From assembly GCF_000429245.1 (NCBI RefSeq), contig NZ_AUBM01000014.1, positions 1 through 64,000 on the forward strand: 64,000 nt of DNA. The letters run 5' to 3'. Numbering within the stretch: position 1 is the first letter of the stretch; each line of letters starts with the position of its first letter. This DNA is from Schaalia georgiae DSM 6843. GTDB lineage: Bacteria; Actinomycetota; Actinomycetes; Actinomycetales; Actinomycetaceae. The position numbers and the translations under genes were made by a program. The notes beneath the pieces are model-generated. The model did not search any database and had not been told where the DNA came from. It worked only from the letters and a program-made list of their open reading frames with translations. Positions 62,175-64,000 of this stretch are shown here, piece after piece.

Positions 62175-63512
62175 GTGGCAGACGGAAACAACGCCATCGA
62201 CCTTGAGGACCTCGAGATGACCCCGCTGCTCAAGCGCGTCATCGTCTTCTCCTCGGGCGGCCCCTTCCTGGAGGGCTACGTCCTGTCGATCATCGGCGTG
62301 GCGATGCTGAGGATGGGCACCGAACTGAGTTTGGACGCGCACTGGCAGGGCATGCTGGGCGTGGCCTCCCTGGTCGGCCTGTTCCTGGGCGCGTCCGTGG
62401 GCGGATGGCTGACGGATATGATCGGCCGGCGCAAGATGTTCGTCATCGACCTCGTGGTCATCGCGGTCCTGTCCCTCCTGTGCGCCCTCGTGCAGGAACC
62501 CGTCTCGCTGCTGGTCCTGCGCTTCCTGGTGGGCGTGGCCGTGGGCGCGGACTACCCGATCGCCACGTCCATGATCGCCGAGTTCTCCCCGCGCAAGTAC
62601 CGGGCCGGCGCGATGGGCGTCATCGCCGCGGCCTGGTACCTGGGCGCCAACGTCGCCGCCCTCGTGGGCTTCGCCCTCTACAACGTGTCCAACGGCTGGC
62701 GCTACATGCTGGCCTCCTCCGCGATCCCCTGCGTCCTCATCCTCGTGGGACGGTGGGACATCCCCGAGTCCCCGCGCTGGCTCGTCTCGAAGGGCCGCGC
62801 CGAGGAGGCCCAGGCGATCGTCCACAAGACCCTGGGCGCCAACGTGCGCTTGCCCGCGGCCGAGGAGGCCGCCAAGACCTCGGTCATGAAGGTCCTGCGC
62901 GGCGTCTACTTGCGGCGCATCATCTTCATCGGCGTCATCTGGCTGTGCCAGGCGATCCCCATGTTCGCCTTCTACACTTTCGGCCAGCAGATCATCGGCG
63001 GCGCCATCGGCGTGGACAACGAGCGCAACGCCCTCCTGGTCGAGCTGCTCATCGGCACTTTCTTCATGCTGGGCACGTTCCCGGCCATGTACCTGTGCGA
63101 GCGCATCGGTCGCCGCCCCCTCATCATCGCCTGCTTCGGCGGCATGACCGTGGCCCTGGCCGTCGTCGGCTTCTTCCCGGGCGCGGGAATCGGGCTGGTC
63201 CTGGGCTGCCTCATCGCCTACGCGCTCCTGGCAGGCGGCCCCGGCAACCTCGAGTGGCTCTACCCCAATGAACTCTTCCCCACGGAGGTCCGCGCGACCG
63301 CCATGGGCTTCGCCATGTCGCTGAGCCGCGTCGGCACGGTCGTCTCGCTCTACATCCTGCCCTCGTTCATGGCCGAGCACGGCTTCGCCAAGACGATGCT
63401 CGCCGGAGCGGCGATCTCCGTCCTGGGCACGGTCGTCTCCGTCATCTGGGCGCCCGAGACGCGCGGCTACACGCTGGCCGAAACTGGTTCCGCAGACTTC
63501 AAGGGGCGTTGA
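62175..63512 (+). CDS. MFS transporter, sugar/metabolite:H+ symporter type
   Basis: A 445-residue 12-helix transporter with motif A GGWLTDMIGRRKM (about 76-88) and its second copy ERIGRRPL. GVAVGADYPIATSMIAEFSP matches the helix 4-5 region of metabolite symporters, and PESPRWLVSKGRAEE closes the first half. This pattern is shared by sugar porters and by aromatic-acid/betaine symporters, so substrate is open; the operon suggests a carnitine-like compound or an end product. GTG 62175 follows GGAAGGAGA. Confidence 0.87.
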   Translation: MADGNNAIDLEDLEMTPLLKRVIVFSSGGPFLEGYVLSIIGVAMLRMGTELSLDAHWQGMLGVASLVGLFLGASVGGWLTDMIGRRKMFVIDLVVIAVLSLLCALVQEPVSLLVLRFLVGVAVGADYPIATSMIAEFSPRKYRAGAMGVIAAAWYLGANVAALVGFALYNVSNGWRYMLASSAIPCVLILVGRWDIPESPRWLVSKGRAEEAQAIVHKTLGANVRLPAAEEAAKTSVMKVLRGVYLRRIIFIGVIWLCQAIPMFAFYTFGQQIIGGAIGVDNERNALLVELLIGTFFMLGTFPAMYLCERIGRRPLIIACFGGMTVALAVVGFFPGAGIGLVLGCLIAYALLAGGPGNLEWLYPNELFPTEVRATAMGFAMSLSRVGTVVSLYILPSFMAEHGFAKTMLAGAAISVLGTVVSVIWAPETRGYTLAETGSADFKGR

Positions 63513-63514
63513 CA

Positions 63515-64000
63515 ATGTTCGCGATCAAGCACCTCACCGTCGGCTCCTGGCAGGCCGTCTGCTACGCCCTCACCAACGAGGAGGGCACCATTGTCATCGA
63601 CCCGGGCGCCGAGCCGGACAGGCTCATGCGGTGGCTCGGGGACGCGAAAGTCATCGGCATCGTGCTCACCCACTGCCACAGCGACCACATCGGCGCGGTC
63701 AACGAGCTCGTCGAGCACTACGGGTGCTGGGTCGCCTGCGGCGCCGACGACGTGGACGGGGTCGCCGATGTCCACCGCTCCGGCTTCGACGAGGAGGGCG
63801 TCGATTACACGGTCGACCACGTCGACCGCGCCCTGGACGAGGGGGACACGATCACCTGGGGAGGCGACACCCTGCAGGTCCTGCGCACCCCGGGGCACAC
63901 GCCCGGCAGCATATGCCTGCTCTCCCAGGCCCAGCAGGTCCTCTTCAGCGGGGACACGCTCTTCGCGGGGGCAATAGGCTCCACGGCTTTCGTCCTGGGC
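63515..64000 (+). CDS. MBL-fold metallo-hydrolase, glyoxalase II-like (cut by window edge)
   Basis: The frame opens at ATG 63515, 2 bp after the transporter stop, with AAGGGG upstream, and is still open at 64000 after 162 codons. Metal-binding motifs are visible: THCHSDHIG (about 50-58, the HxHxDH signature with Cys between) and TPGHTPGS with the next His; SGDTLF follows with the bridging Asp. The N-terminal MFAIKHLTVGSWQAVCYALT is typical of small MBL hydrolases. It may cleave a thioester from the pathway encoded upstream, but no substrate can be read. Confidence 0.85.
   Translation, partial: MFAIKHLTVGSWQAVCYALTNEEGTIVIDPGAEPDRLMRWLGDAKVIGIVLTHCHSDHIGAVNELVEHYGCWVACGADDVDGVADVHRSGFDEEGVDYTVDHVDRALDEGDTITWGGDTLQVLRTPGHTPGSICLLSQAQQVLFSGDTLFAGAIGSTAFVLG

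Overview
The window reads as the chromosome of a high-GC Gram-positive bacterium of the Actinomycetaceae (Actinomyces/Schaalia type). The support is a very GC-rich third codon position, three secreted enzymes ending in LAxTG cell-wall sorting signals (the class E sortase form of LPxTG), a DUF6318-like protein, start codons placed directly after -10 boxes (leaderless mRNAs), and actinobacterial housekeeping genes (glutamine-dependent nadE with nrtR, pta-ackA, DUF3017). The species assignment is an inference. No rRNA, tRNA, CRISPR array or intact insertion sequence was found.

Region 1 (1-2600) is accessory-looking: two overlapping minus-strand genes for exported or anchored low-complexity proteins, then about 1.1 kb without a convincing gene but with a 16-bp inverted repeat and a 60-bp-period direct repeat. 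Region 2 (2716-19160) is a DNA and nucleoside salvage locus. It holds a wall-anchored extracellular nuclease, a wall-anchored 5'-nucleotidase, a BmpA-NupABC nucleoside importer, cytidine deaminase, thymidine phosphorylase, a SorC/DeoR regulator, purine nucleoside phosphorylase, deoxyribose-phosphate aldolase and a phosphopentose/hexose mutase. Together they could take extracellular DNA to glyceraldehyde-3-phosphate and acetaldehyde. A shared TTTGTmAAmC-like motif sits at three of its promoters.

Region 3 (19317-25737) has a methyltransferase/cupin pair, then a NarL-type two-component system divergent from a LanFEG-like ABC exporter, with a perfect palindrome between them, and a small membrane protein. 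Region 4 (25815-34618) is NAD and acetate metabolism: nrtR-nadE divergent from an SPFH protein and a degenerate NAD-kinase-like protein, a DUF3800 gene, ackA and pta. Region 5 (34726-46844) has a DUF3017 protein and a glycan-use cluster: GH78 rhamnosidase, LacI regulator, a sugar ABC importer with one frameshifted permease, a WbsX/GH99-like enzyme, and a large secreted CBM32 enzyme split at a G7 tract. Region 6 (47009-54155) has a two-domain phosphofructokinase, glucose-6-phosphate isomerase, a second wall-anchored nuclease/phosphatase-like protein and an intramembrane-protease-like protein.

Region 7 (54822-64000) is a plus-strand operon resembling the enterobacterial carnitine (cai) operon. 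It encodes CaiA-, CaiB- and CaiC-like proteins, but a MaoC-type hydratase stands where the crotonase CaiD would be expected. It also carries an HSL-family esterase, two MFS transporters in place of the CaiT antiporter, and an MBL-fold hydrolase cut by the window edge. This is the best candidate for an undescribed pathway variant.
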